A DNA stretch of 64,000 nt from Amycolatopsis saalfeldensis (GCF_900110575.1 NZ_FOEF01000027.1:1-64000); one strand, 5' to 3'; counted from the stretch's first letter, positions 16,638 to 28,216 are shown. Numbers and translations: made by a program. Notes: a model not told the origin generated them from the sequence alone.

Positions 16638-17072
16638 TCAGCGCTGCTTGGCCTTCGAGGACTTCGGCGACACCAGCCTCGTGCCGACCCAGTCGGCGCT
16701 CACACTGATGTTGGCGGTCTGCGCCAGGCCGACTTGCGGCACGGCTTCGGCGATCTCGCTCGGCTCGACGTGCCCTGGCTGACCTGTCTTCGGGGTCAGC
16801 ACCCAGATCACGCCGTTCTCGTCCAGCGGGGTCCTGACTTCGATGAGGGTGTCACCCAGGTCGCCGTCGTCTTCGCGCCACCAGAGCAGCACGACCTCGA
16901 CGACGTCGTCGGCGTCCTCGTCCAGGAGCTCACCACCGATCTCCTCTTCGATGGCGGCACGAACGTCTTCGTCGACGTCCTCGTCCCAGCCGATCTCCTG
17001 GACCACCATGTCCGGCTTGATGCCAAGCCTCTCGGCGACGCTGGCACTGCCGGCGTCTCCCGCGGCGACCAC
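16638..17072 (-). CDS. DUF3052 family protein
   Basis: This acidic protein of about 144 residues is found in actinobacteria beside ahpE and aceE; its function is unknown. The conserved middle runs SVAERLGIKPDMVVQEIGWDEDVDEDVR, then a stretch of aspartates and glutamates, VVLLWWREDDGDLGDTLIEVRTPL and a C-terminal segment VWVLTPKTG-like. Of two in-frame GTG codons I choose the one at 17072, nine bases after GGAGGA; the other, at 17081, touches the ribosome site. It is divergent from aceE across about 420 bases. Confidence 0.85.
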   Translation of the reverse strand: MVAAGDAGSASVAERLGIKPDMVVQEIGWDEDVDEDVRAAIEEEIGGELLDEDADDVVEVVLLWWREDDGDLGDTLIEVRTPLDENGVIWVLTPKTGQPGHVEPSEIAEAVPQVGLAQTANISVSADWVGTRLVSPKSSKAKQR

Positions 17073-17392
17073 TGCTTCCACTCCTCCAACTACGACGGAG
17101 CGTGGCGTTCGTTCAGCCCTTCGGACCGGGACGGACCGCCACACTCGGGGTACACGGTTGTCATAGCGAACACTGGCGCGGCGCTGCGCGCAACCGTCCA
17201 CACCGGATCTTTGACAACTCGTGTCGCAGCGTAGGGGCCCCCGGCGCCGTTACGCGACCCCGGGGCGGGTGTCCGCGACCAGTGTCCCACGACCGCTCCG
17301 ACCGGGCCCGGAAACCTCTCCCCTAGGCTGGAGGAGAAAAACGCGCGCGCGTTACACCGCACGCGGGGAGTGGCGCAGCCGGGGCGTCCCTT

Positions 17393-17414
17393 GTTACCGC
17401 TCAGTAGCGGTGAC
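17393..17414. promoter_or_regulatory. Candidate operator upstream of aceE
   Basis: GTTACCGCT-N4-AGCGGTGAC is an inverted repeat with eight of nine positions matching, 78 bases before the aceE start. The intergenic region also holds TTGACA at 17211-17216, for which no clear -10 is seen. The palindrome is of the size bound by TetR- or GntR-type dimers. The regulator is unknown. Confidence 0.4.
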
Positions 17415-17491
17415 GGGAGGCGGACCGGGGGCGACGATGGGTAGAGGCGAACACTCCCGCCCGAGAGCACAACCAGCTACAAGGAGACCCC

Positions 17492-20287
<2,796 letters not shown>

Positions 20288-20299
20288 CCAGCCGTGGCC

Positions 20300-20361
20300 G
20301 GACGGGCCCTCCGGGACGCACGATGTCCCGGAGGGCCCGTCCGTCTGGGCCCGATGTTTTT
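20300..20361 (+). terminator. Intrinsic terminator of aceE
   Basis: GGACGGGCCCTCCGGGAC and GTCCCGGAGGGCCCGTCC make a perfect 18-bp stem with a seven-base loop (20300-20342). A second run of six T residues lies at 20356-20361. Confidence 0.85.
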
Positions 20362-20373
20362 TCACCACCCCGG

Positions 20374-20388
20374 CCTCTAGGGTAGAGG
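20374..20388. promoter_or_regulatory. Candidate operator upstream of lldD
   Basis: CCTCTA-GGG-TAGAGG is a perfect inverted repeat 38 bases before the lldD start codon, in the short gap after the aceE terminator. It is well placed for a repressor that senses lactate, but no lactate regulator gene is adjacent. Confidence 0.35.
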
Positions 20389-20426
20389 TCGGATGTATTT
20401 CGGATGCTTGAGAAGGGTGATCGAGC

Positions 20427-21638
20427 GTGACCCAGCGTCGCCTGCCGCGGCCGAGCGAACTGAAGCAGATCCTGCGGCCGAAGCCGATCGTGCTCAACCC
20501 GACCGACCGGCGCCTCGCCGGCGCGCACACGATCGCCGACCTGCGGACGGTCGCGCGCAAGCGCACCCCGCGCGCCGCGTTCGACTACACCGACGGCGCC
20601 GCCGAGCTGGAGGACAGCCTCCGCCGCGCCCGTCAGGCCTACCGGCGGGTGGAGTTCCACCCCAACGTGCTGCGGGGCGTGTCCGATGTGGACACGAGCA
20701 AGGAGATCCTCGGCCGCCGCTCGGAGCTGCCGTTCGCGTTCGCGCCCACCGGGTTCACGCGGATGATGCAGCACGAGGGCGAGCGCGCGGTGGGCCGGGT
20801 GGCCGAACGCAACGGCATCCCGATGGGCCTGTCCACCATGGGCACGACCTCGATCGAAGACCTCGCCGAGGCCGCGCCGGGCGCGCGCCGGTGGTTCCAG
20901 CTCTACGTCTGGAACGACCACGGCGCCGGCGAAGATCTGATGAATCGGGCGTGGGAGAGCGGCTACGACACGCTGCTGCTGACCGTCGACACCCCGGTCG
21001 CCGGCGCCCGCCTGCGCGACGTCCGCAACGGGCTGACCATCCCGCCCGCGCTCACGCTCAAGACGTTCGCCGACGGCGCGATGCACCCCGCGTGGTGGAT
21101 CAACCTGCTCACCACCGAGCCGCTGACCTTCGCCTCGCTCAACCACTTCGGCGGCACCGTGGCCGAGCTGCTGGACAAGCTGTTCGACCCGACGCTCGAC
21201 TTCGACGACCTCGACTGGGTGCGCCGCACCTGGCCGGGCAAGCTGGTGATCAAGGGCGTCCAGAACGTCGACGACGCCCGTGACGTGGTGAAACACGGCG
21301 CCGACGGCGTGGTGCTGTCCAACCACGGCGGCCGCCAGCTCGACCGCGCGCCGACGCCGCTCGAGCTGCTGCCCGCCGTGCTCGACGAGCTGCAGGGCGC
21401 CGCCGAGGTGTGGGTCGACACCGGCATCCTCTCCGGCGGCGACATCGTGGCCGCGCTCGCCCGCGGCGCGGACGCCGTGCTGATCGGCCGCGCGTTCCTG
21501 TACGGCCTGATGGCCGGCGGCGAGCGCGGGGTGCAGCGGTGCGTCGACATCCTGCGCACGGAGCTGGTCCGGACCATGCAGCTGCTGGGCGTCCGGCGGA
21601 TCGAAGACCTCCGGCCTTCGCACGCCACCCTGCGCTGA
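20427..21638 (+). CDS. lldD: FMN-dependent alpha-hydroxy acid dehydrogenase, L-lactate dehydrogenase type
   Basis: This 403-residue flavoprotein oxidises L-lactate to pyruvate, passing electrons to the respiratory chain or oxygen. It has the TIM-barrel signature AFDYTDGAAELE at the N-terminus, FAPTGFTRMMQHEGE, and the active-site block VLSNHGGRQLDRAP, with the catalytic histidine in SNHGGRQ. GGDIVAALARGADAVLIGRAFLYGLMAGGE binds FMN phosphate. The lactate permease downstream supports lactate over glycolate or mandelate. GTG start with GAAGGG upstream. Confidence 0.9.
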   Translation: MTQRRLPRPSELKQILRPKPIVLNPTDRRLAGAHTIADLRTVARKRTPRAAFDYTDGAAELEDSLRRARQAYRRVEFHPNVLRGVSDVDTSKEILGRRSELPFAFAPTGFTRMMQHEGERAVGRVAERNGIPMGLSTMGTTSIEDLAEAAPGARRWFQLYVWNDHGAGEDLMNRAWESGYDTLLLTVDTPVAGARLRDVRNGLTIPPALTLKTFADGAMHPAWWINLLTTEPLTFASLNHFGGTVAELLDKLFDPTLDFDDLDWVRRTWPGKLVIKGVQNVDDARDVVKHGADGVVLSNHGGRQLDRAPTPLELLPAVLDELQGAAEVWVDTGILSGGDIVAALARGADAVLIGRAFLYGLMAGGERGVQRCVDILRTELVRTMQLLGVRRIEDLRPSHATLR

Positions 21639-21648
21639 TCTCCGGCTC

Positions 21649-21690
21649 GAAGCGCCCCACTGCGACATCGGGGTGGCATTGGGGCGTTTC
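21649..21690 (+). terminator. Hairpin after lldD
   Basis: GAAGCGCCCCA and TGGGGCGTTTC can pair at 10 of 11 positions across a 20-base loop, ten bases beyond the lldD stop. It ends with three T residues. It would lower read-through into lctP. Confidence 0.45.
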
Positions 21691-21720
21691 GGGCGGACTG
21701 GGCCGGACGTGCGACACGGG

Positions 21721-21750
21721 TTGACCGAGGCGTGGGGTTGTGGTCAGGAT
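21721..21750 (+). promoter_or_regulatory. Promoter of the lactate permease gene
   Basis: TTGACC (21721-21726) and CAGGAT (21745-21750) are 18 bases apart, giving a start near 21757 and a leader of about 55 bases. Confidence 0.45.
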
Positions 21751-21764
21751 CTCAGCCACCTCGT

Positions 21765-21777
21765 GAAACGCGGTTTC
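21765..21777. promoter_or_regulatory. Small palindrome in the lctP leader
   Basis: GAAAC-GCG-GTTTC lies about ten bases after the predicted transcription start. It could be an operator that blocks early elongation. Confidence 0.3.
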
Positions 21778-21811
21778 CGCCATGCGGAAGTACGGTCCCC
21801 CGGAGGTCGGC

Positions 21812-23428
21812 TTGTTCGTACAGGATCTCACTCCGCTGGCCGGTTCCCTCGCCGTCTCCGCGCTGGTCGCGATCATCCCGCTCGCCGTGGTGCTGGTGCT
21901 GCTCGGCGTGGTCCGGGCCAAGGCGCACCACGCCGCGCTGATCGGGCTGGCGGTCGCGCTGGTCGTGGCCATCGTGGTGTTCGGCATGCCTGTGGGCCAG
22001 GCGATCTCCGGCGCATTGCAGGGCGCCGCCTTCGGCCTGTTCCCCATCCTGTGGATCGTGGTCAACGCGCTGTGGGTCTACCGGGTGACGGTGCGCACGG
22101 GCCATTTCGACGTGCTGCGCCGTTCGTTCGGCCGGGTCTCCGACGACCCGCGGATCCAGGCGCTGATCATCGCGTTCTGCTTCGGGGCGCTGATGGAGGC
22201 GCTGGCCGGGTTCGGCGCGCCGGTGGCGATCAGCGCGGTGATGCTGGTGGCCGTGGGCTTCGGCCCGGCCAAGGCGGCGGTGGTCGCGCTGGTGGCGAAC
22301 ACCGCGCCGGTGGCGTTCGGCGCGATGGGCACCCCGGTGGTCACGCTGGCGCAGGTCACCGGGCTGCCGCTGGACCAGGTGTCGTCGATCGTCGGGCGGC
22401 AGACGCCGTTGCTCGCGCTGTTCGTGCCGCTGCTGCTGGTGATCATCGTCGACGGCCGCCGCGGCCTGCGTGAGACCTGGGTCCCGGCGCTGGTCTGCGG
22501 GATCGCGTTCGGGGTGGTGCAGTTCCTCGCGTCCAACTTCGTGTCGCCGCAGCTGGCCGACATCTGTGCCGCGCTCGCCGGCGCGGCGGCGCTGGTCGCG
22601 CTGCCGATGACCCGGCGCGCGGTGTCCGCCGAGGTCCGCGCGCGGGTGCTCACCGGCACCCGCACCGCGACGCTGGACCGGCCGGACGAGCGCGGCGAGG
22701 TCGTCCGCGCCTACCTGCCGTACGCGCTGATCATCGTGGTCTTCTCGCTCGCGCAGGTGCCGCCGGTGAAGAACCTGCTCGACCGGGCCACCTGGAAGTT
22801 CCACTGGGCCGGCCTCGACGTGCACGGCCCCGACGGGAAAGCCGTGTCCGGCAACACTTTCTCGCTGCCGTTCCTCAACACCGGCGGCACGCTCGTACTG
22901 CTGGCCGGAATCATCACGGTGATCGCGCTGAAGGTCGCGGCGAGCGGCGCCGCCGCGGAATGGCTGACGACGGTGAAGGAGCTGCGCTTCGCGATCGTCA
23001 CGGTCGCGGGGGTGCTCGCGCTGGCGTACGTGATGAACCTGTCCGGGCAGACCGCCACCATCGGCACGTTCATCGCGGCGGCGGGCGCCGGGCTCGCGTT
23101 CCTGTCGCCGGTGCTCGGCTGGTTCGGGGTCGCCGTCTCCGGCTCGGACACCTCGGCCAACGCGCTGTTCGGCGCCCTCCAGGTGACGGCCGCCCACCAG
23201 ACCGGGCTGCCCGCCGACCTGCTGGCGGCGGCGAACAGCTCCGGCGGCGTGCTGGGCAAGATGGTCTCGCCGCAGAACCTCACCATCGCGTGCGTGGCGG
23301 CGAACCTGCCCGGCGAGGAGGGCAAGCTGCTGCGGAAGGTGCTGCCGTGGAGCGTCGGCCTGCTGCTGGTGATGTGCCTGATCGTGTTCGGTCAGAGCAC
23401 CCCGGTGCTCAGCTGGATGCTGCCGTGA
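21812..23428 (+). CDS. lctP: L-lactate permease, LctP family
   Basis: This 538-residue inner-membrane symporter imports lactate. It has the LctP landmarks GFGAPVAISAVMLVAVGFGP in one helix pair, ANTAPVAFGAMGTPV, and the C-terminal GSDTSANALFGALQV...ANSSGGVLGKMVSPQNLTIA block. About twelve to fourteen helices are seen. I choose the TTG at 21812, which has GGAGG five bases upstream, rather than the ATG at 21782, which has none. With lldD it makes a lactate uptake and oxidation pair. Its end overlaps pnuC by 20 bases in the convergent direction. Confidence 0.92.
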   Translation: MFVQDLTPLAGSLAVSALVAIIPLAVVLVLLGVVRAKAHHAALIGLAVALVVAIVVFGMPVGQAISGALQGAAFGLFPILWIVVNALWVYRVTVRTGHFDVLRRSFGRVSDDPRIQALIIAFCFGALMEALAGFGAPVAISAVMLVAVGFGPAKAAVVALVANTAPVAFGAMGTPVVTLAQVTGLPLDQVSSIVGRQTPLLALFVPLLLVIIVDGRRGLRETWVPALVCGIAFGVVQFLASNFVSPQLADICAALAGAAALVALPMTRRAVSAEVRARVLTGTRTATLDRPDERGEVVRAYLPYALIIVVFSLAQVPPVKNLLDRATWKFHWAGLDVHGPDGKAVSGNTFSLPFLNTGGTLVLLAGIITVIALKVAASGAAAEWLTTVKELRFAIVTVAGVLALAYVMNLSGQTATIGTFIAAAGAGLAFLSPVLGWFGVAVSGSDTSANALFGALQVTAAHQTGLPADLLAAANSSGGVLGKMVSPQNLTIACVAANLPGEEGKLLRKVLPWSVGLLLVMCLIVFGQSTPVLSWMLP

Positions 23429-24044
23429 CCGGCGCCCGCCGGACGCTCTTGGCCGTGCGGTTCCAGCTCCACCACCCGTGCCCGACCAGCGCGGCGAAGA
23501 CGATGTAGATGGCGGCGGAGAAGTACAGCCCGGACGAGATCTGCAGCGGCACGCCGATCGCGTCGACCACCAGCCAGACCAGCCAGAACTCCACCAGGCC
23601 GGCCCCCTGGGCCCCGAAGGCCACCAGCGTGCCGACGAAAATCGCGGCGTCCGGCCACGGCGCCCACGAAGCGTTCAGCGCCTGCAGCGCGAGCGCCATG
23701 ACCACAGTGCCCGCGACGAACCCGGCGAGCATCGCGGCCCGCTCGGTCCAGCGGCCCTTGCGCACGACCACGCCGTACAGCGGATCGCTGCGGCGGTTCC
23801 ACGCCCACCAGCCGTAGAGCGAGATGGCCAGGATGGCGATCTGACGGCTCGCCAGCCCGCCGAGGTGAGCGGAGATGTAGACGGAGAACAGCAGCACGGT
23901 CGCGCCGACCTGCACCGGCCACGTCCACAACGTCCGCCGCTCGGCGAGGAACACGACAGCGAGCGCGAACACCTGTCCCGCCAGCTCCGCGATCGAGATC
24001 CACTGGCCCAGCACGGTCACGCCGTGATGCAGCAGGAAGTCCAC
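23409..24044 (-). CDS. pnuC: Nicotinamide riboside/mononucleotide transporter PnuC
   Basis: This 211-residue membrane protein belongs to the PnuC family of facilitators that take up nicotinamide riboside for NAD synthesis. About seven helices are seen. The family's aromatic-rich stretches are YGWWAWNR (about 78-85), WLVWLVVDAIGVPLQ and the C-terminal YIVFAALVGHGWWSWNRTAK. No riboswitch is recognised in the region upstream, which holds a repeat tract instead. GTG start with GGAAGGGG upstream. Confidence 0.88.
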   Translation of the reverse strand: MDFLLHHGVTVLGQWISIAELAGQVFALAVVFLAERRTLWTWPVQVGATVLLFSVYISAHLGGLASRQIAILAISLYGWWAWNRRSDPLYGVVVRKGRWTERAAMLAGFVAGTVVMALALQALNASWAPWPDAAIFVGTLVAFGAQGAGLVEFWLVWLVVDAIGVPLQISSGLYFSAAIYIVFAALVGHGWWSWNRTAKSVRRAPVTAASS

Positions 24045-24119
24045 GTACCCACCCCTTCCGGTCTACCGCTCCCAACATGCAGCACCGCGGGGCAATTCCC
24101 CCACCGTTGTGAGGCGGAA

Positions 24120-24475
24120 GACATCCCGACCGGTGAGACAGATGCGACGGCATCCCCGGCCGAGCGATGACTCGGCACGGCGACCCACCGGGGCGGCGGT
24201 GGCCGGGTGAGACGGCTCGGCAGGCAACCCACCATGACGGCCGCGCGAGGCGACGGGGCGGACTGGCCGGACTAGATGCCTCGGCAGGGCGACCACGGGG
24301 GCGGCGGTGTGGCGCAGCTGCGCGGGATGGCACGGCGAGGCGGTCAAGGCGGAATAGCTCAGCGGACATGGCGGGGCGACCCAGGGGAGCAGCTGCGCGA
24401 GGCGGCTCGGCGGGGCGACCGTCGCGGCGGCCGCGCGAGATGGCCATGCCCACTCGACCTAGCGGGCACGGGCCC
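24120..24475. repeat. Degenerate GC-rich repeat tract
   Basis: Between pnuC and the next minus-strand gene, words such as CTCGGCAGGGCGACC, GGGGCGGCGGTG, GCAGCTGCGCG and GGCGGGGCGACC recur with irregular spacing. The first two of these blocks appear in pairs near 24172 and 24280, and the third near 24317 and 24389. No gene is evident in these roughly 490 bases, and the reading frames have no recognisable product. Unit length is not fixed, so it is an eroded tandem array. Confidence 0.55.
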
Positions 24476-24480
24476 GGGAA

Positions 24481-24523
24481 CGGCGAGGGTCCGGTGCCCA
24501 CCCGATGCACCGGACCCTCGCCG
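24481..24523 (-). terminator. Terminator hairpin of the channel-like gene
   Basis: CGGCGAGGGTCCGGTGC and its exact complement form a 17-bp stem with a nine-base loop, ten bases beyond the stop codon at 24533 on the minus strand. No T-run follows. Confidence 0.7.
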
Positions 24524-24532
24524 AGGAAAGGC

Positions 24533-25540
24533 TCAGAGTTCGACGCGGCCGAACCCGGCGGGTGGGGTCGGGGTGTCCGAGCCGGGCTGGTGGCCGTTGC
24601 CCGGGTGGGTGGCCGGGGTGTCTTGGGCCTGCTGCACCCGGGTTTGCTGAGGCTGGGCCTGGGCCTGCTGCGTCTGGCCCGGCTGAGCCTGCCGCGTCTG
24701 GCCCGGCTGCGCATCAGCCTGCTGGCCCGGCTGAGCCTGAGCCGCCTGAGCCTGGGCCTGGGCCTGCCGCGTCTGGCCCGGCTGAGTCTGGGCCTGCCGT
24801 GCCTGGCCAGACTGAGCGTGCGTCTGGCCCGGCTGGACCTGCCCGCCGACCTGGCGCGACGGGGTGCCGTCGCCGCTGCCGAGCTGGCCCTGGAGGTTCG
24901 CCAGCCAGCCGCCCCAGCGGTCCTGGGCCGGCTTGATCAGGCCGCCGCCGAAGCCGACCACGATCACGCCGCCGATGGTCGCCAGCACGGCGATCAGCAC
25001 GGGGCCGGTCACCGCCGTCGCGATGTTCACCTGGCCCAGCGCCGCGATGATGCCGAACGCCATGATCAGCCAGTAGGCGACGGTGCCGAGCAGGCGCCCC
25101 GCGGGACGCGCCGCCATCGCGGACGTGACCACGTCACGCACCACCTTGGCGATGGCCGCGGCCACCACGATCAGCACCAGCGCCACCAGGATCCGCGGCA
25201 GGAACGCGATGATCTCGTTGAGCAGCTGGCTGACCGGGTTCGACGCGCCGAACACCCCGAACGCCAGCTGCAGGGCGATCAGCAGAATGAAGTAGTAGAC
25301 GAGTTTGACCAGGATGCCGGTGGCGTCCACATTCGCCTGCTTCATCATTCCGGTGAGCCCGGTCTTCTCGATCAGCCGCGAGAATCCGAGCTTTCCGAGC
25401 ACCAGTCCGAGTGCTTTGGACACGGCTTTCGCGATCAGCCAGCCGATGAACAGGATGATCAGAAATCCGACGAGTTTCGGGACGAACGTGGCCACCAGAT
25501 TCCAGGCCTGTCCGAGTCCGTCCTTCAATTGCTGACCCAC
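24533..25540 (-). CDS. Mechanosensitive channel-like membrane protein with a PGQ/QA-rich tail
   Basis: This 335-residue protein has five or so hydrophobic helices in its first 200 residues. They include PKLVGFLIILFIGWLIAKAVSKALGLVLGKLGF and a second similar segment, FLPRILVALVLIVVAAAIAKVVRDVV, the conserved TM-helix repeat of small-channel-like proteins. It lacks the MscS beta domain. From about residue 210 the protein is a tail of repeats such as QPGQTRQAQ, QAQAQAAQ and QPGQQADA, likely disordered. The start is the GTG at 25540 with AAGGGAG upstream; the frame extends 82 codons further but without a ribosome site. Role: probably osmotic protection, unproven. Confidence 0.75.
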   Translation of the reverse strand: MGQQLKDGLGQAWNLVATFVPKLVGFLIILFIGWLIAKAVSKALGLVLGKLGFSRLIEKTGLTGMMKQANVDATGILVKLVYYFILLIALQLAFGVFGASNPVSQLLNEIIAFLPRILVALVLIVVAAAIAKVVRDVVTSAMAARPAGRLLGTVAYWLIMAFGIIAALGQVNIATAVTGPVLIAVLATIGGVIVVGFGGGLIKPAQDRWGGWLANLQGQLGSGDGTPSRQVGGQVQPGQTHAQSGQARQAQTQPGQTRQAQAQAQAAQAQPGQQADAQPGQTRQAQPGQTQQAQAQPQQTRVQQAQDTPATHPGNGHQPGSDTPTPPAGFGRVEL

Positions 25541-26038
25541 GCGGGCTCCCTTCGCCGTGGTCGGCTTCGAATCCGGCGGCGTCCGCTGTGCACCGGTTCG
25601 TTGACCAGGTACCCAGCGGACGAGAGTGCTGTGCACCACGATCGAGTGAGACGACTGGCGCGGGAAGATCAATGACGGCCATACTTGTACTACCGGTGGG
25701 GACCGGGGAGACGAGGCCGTCCGGCGCAGCGAAAACCGCAAGCGCCGGGCGGCCTCGAGCATTTCCGGGAAGCAGGCCGGAAGCAATCAGCGAGTACGCG
25801 CACCGTCGCTCTGCGAATACGCTTCGGGTTTCCCCGGATGACAGCGCTTGTCCACCACGGGTTACGCCGGCGCGTTTGTGGGCCCCTCACACCGAAGCCT
25901 GACGAAGCGGCACAGTTGACGGCATAGGCGCCACCACTCCGGCCCGGAGAGCCTCGCCCCGGCCATTCGGCCCAATCATCACCGCGTGAACACGCGCCTG
26001 GCCGCTCGCGATTCAACCAGCACCACACGGATACGCGA
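25541..26038. other. Intergenic region, no supported gene
   Basis: About 500 bases between two minus-strand genes. Short frames on both strands lack ribosome sites and recognisable products. The right end holds the terminator of the ABC exporter operon. The left end should hold the promoter of the channel-like gene, but I cannot place it firmly. Confidence 0.5.
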
Positions 26039-26074
26039 GTGGCCACGAACGCCCACCCGGACGCTCGTGGCCAC
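26039..26074 (-). terminator. Terminator of the ABC exporter operon
   Basis: GTGGCCACGA and TCGTGGCCAC form a perfect 10-bp stem with extra CG pairs inside, eight bases beyond the permease stop on the minus strand. Confidence 0.65.
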
Positions 26075-26081
26075 CGCCCGA

Positions 26082-27296
26082 TCAGGCCGCGCTCAACGCG
26101 TCCCGCAGCTTGACCTTCGCACCGGTGCGCATCACGGCATTGCGGTAGATCCGCGCGGCCAGCCAGATCAGCGCCGGGATCAGCAGCACCACCAGCCCCA
26201 CCGACAGCACGGCCTCCCACACCGGCACCCCGCCCATCGCCAGCCGCATCGGCATCAGCGTCGGCGCGAAGACCGGGATGACCGAAAGCACCTCGGCGAA
26301 CGAGTTCGACGGGTCCGAGGGCAGCACCGAGATGCCGACCACGTAGCCGGCGATCACCAGCATCAGCGCCGGCATCGTCGCGCCGCCGACGTCCTCCTGG
26401 CGGGAGACGAGCGCGCCGAGCGCGGCGAAGACGATCGAGTACATGAAGAAGCCGAGCAGGTACCAGACGATCAGCCACACCACGGTGCCGACGGCCGCCG
26501 ACACCGAGATGGTGAGCACCCCCAGGCCCAGCCCCGCGGCCAGGCCGACCACGCCGATCGCCAGCATCTGGATCAGCCCCACCGTGCCGATGCCGAGCAC
26601 CTTGCCCGCCATCAGCTGCCACGGCTTGATCGTCGACAGCAGCAGCTCGACCACGCGAGACGTCTTCTCCTCGACCACACCCTGCGCCACGCTCTGGCCG
26701 TTCAGCATCAGCGACAGGTAGATGAGGATGCCGGCGACGATGCCGAGGATGAGCTGCTGGCCGTCGTAGTTGTACGGCTGCTGCAGCGGCGGCAGCTCGT
26801 CGATCGAAGCACTGTCGACGGCGGCGCCGATCTTCGCCGGATCACCGCCGAGCCCCCGGATCTGCTCGCCCAGCGCGATCTGCCCGGCCACCACGTTCAG
26901 CACGTTCTTCAGCGTCGGGTCGAGGTCCTTCTTCACCTGGACGTGCACCCGCTGCGCGTCCTGCACCAGCAGCGCGTCGAACGAGCCGTCGTTCAGCTTC
27001 GCGATGCCGGCCTGCTGGTCGGGCACCTGCTCGGTGGCGACGTTCTTGCCGATCGACTTCGCCGTGGCCTTCACCGGCGCCGCGAGCGGGGCGGCCGCGG
27101 GCACGAAGCCGATGGTGGCGTCGGTGCCGCTGCCGCCGCCGATGATCTTGAACACCACCGTCACGCCGACGATGAGGATCAGCATGACCAGTGTGCTGAT
27201 GCGGTAGGCCTTCGACTTCACCCGCGTGCCGATCTCGCGCGAGGCCACCAGGCCGACCGCGGACAGCGGGCTCATCCGGACGTCGGGCTCGCTCAT
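26082..27296 (-). CDS. ABC-2 type transporter permease (NatB-like)
   Basis: This 404-residue permease has one N-terminal helix (about 33-52), a long external domain (about 55-185), then a cluster of six helices. The coupling segment VVEEKTSRVVELLLSTIKPWQLMAGKVLGI is the ABC-2/NatB signature. It is encoded with an overlapping ATG/TGA after its ATPase. Relatives extrude sodium or small drugs; the substrate is unknown. Confidence 0.88.
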   Translation of the reverse strand: MSEPDVRMSPLSAVGLVASREIGTRVKSKAYRISTLVMLILIVGVTVVFKIIGGGSGTDATIGFVPAAAPLAAPVKATAKSIGKNVATEQVPDQQAGIAKLNDGSFDALLVQDAQRVHVQVKKDLDPTLKNVLNVVAGQIALGEQIRGLGGDPAKIGAAVDSASIDELPPLQQPYNYDGQQLILGIVAGILIYLSLMLNGQSVAQGVVEEKTSRVVELLLSTIKPWQLMAGKVLGIGTVGLIQMLAIGVVGLAAGLGLGVLTISVSAAVGTVVWLIVWYLLGFFMYSIVFAALGALVSRQEDVGGATMPALMLVIAGYVVGISVLPSDPSNSFAEVLSVIPVFAPTLMPMRLAMGGVPVWEAVLSVGLVVLLIPALIWLAARIYRNAVMRTGAKVKLRDALSAA

Positions 27297-28216
27297 GCCG
27301 CAGTCTCCTGGGTCTGGTGTTCGCTCACGACGGAGCGGAAAAGGTCGGTCAGGGAAGGCAGCTTCCGCGAGAACTCGCGCACCGGCCCGGTCGCCAGTGC
27401 CGCGCGCAGCACGGCCTGGTCGTCCGCGCCGTCGCCCAGCTCCACTTCGGTCACGGCGCCCTCGCGGCCGAGCACGGTGACGCCGGGCAGCCCGGCGGCC
27501 CAGCCGTCAGCGGCCTCGGGCGCGTCGACGAGCAGCCGGACCGCGCCGCCGGAACGCAGCTCCGCCACCGAACCGCACGCCTCCATCCGTCCACTTCGGA
27601 CGATCCCGATCCGGTCGCACAGGCGCTCCACCAGATCGAGCTGGTGACTGGAGAACACGACGGGCACCCCCGTGGCCGCCTTCTCCCGCAGCACCGCGCT
27701 CATCACGTCCACCGCGACCGGGTCGAGACCCGAGAACGGCTCGTCCAGCACGAGGATCCGCGGCTCGTGCACCAGCGCGGCGGCGAGCTGCACGCGCTGC
27801 TGGTTCCCGAGGCTCAACGCCTGCACCTCGCTGTCGCGGCGCGCGGCGACACCGAGCCGCTCGGTCCACCGCTCGGTGGAGGCCTTCGCGTCCGACGCCG
27901 ACATCCCGTGCAGCCGGGCCAGGTACGTCAGCTGCTCGCCGACCTTCATCTTCGGGTACAGACCTCGCTCTTCGGGCATGTACCCGATGTGGCGGCGGGT
28001 CTCGTAGTTCACCGGCTCGCCGGCGTAGCGCACCTCGCCGGCGTCGGCGCTGAGCACGCCGAGGGCGATGCGCATGGTGGTGGTCTTGCCGGCGCCGTTG
28101 CTGCCGACGAAACCGAAAAGCTCCCCAGGCCGTACGTCGAAAGTCATCTTCTCCAGCGCCACCACGGCGCCGTACCGCTTGGAGACCGCGTCGATCTCCA
28201 GTCCGGGCTCTGACAT
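27293..28216 (-). CDS. ABC transporter ATP-binding protein (NatA-like)
   Basis: This 307-residue ATPase powers the adjacent permease. Walker A is GSNGAGKTT (about 39-47), the signature is LSLGNQQRVQLA (a variant of LSGGQ), and Walker B is RILVLDEPFSGLDP, followed by a SSHQLD switch histidine. A C-terminal domain of about 90 residues follows. The ATG at 28216 fits the family N-terminus; a longer frame upstream does not. The last four bases overlap the start of the permease gene, so the two are translationally coupled. Confidence 0.9.
   Translation of the reverse strand: MSEPGLEIDAVSKRYGAVVALEKMTFDVRPGELFGFVGSNGAGKTTTMRIALGVLSADAGEVRYAGEPVNYETRRHIGYMPEERGLYPKMKVGEQLTYLARLHGMSASDAKASTERWTERLGVAARRDSEVQALSLGNQQRVQLAAALVHEPRILVLDEPFSGLDPVAVDVMSAVLREKAATGVPVVFSSHQLDLVERLCDRIGIVRSGRMEACGSVAELRSGGAVRLLVDAPEAADGWAAGLPGVTVLGREGAVTEVELGDGADDQAVLRAALATGPVREFSRKLPSLTDLFRSVVSEHQTQETAA

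Noticed and set aside
23409..24480. NAD or preQ1 riboswitch before pnuC
   Set aside because: The upstream region is a repeat tract with no recognisable aptamer core.
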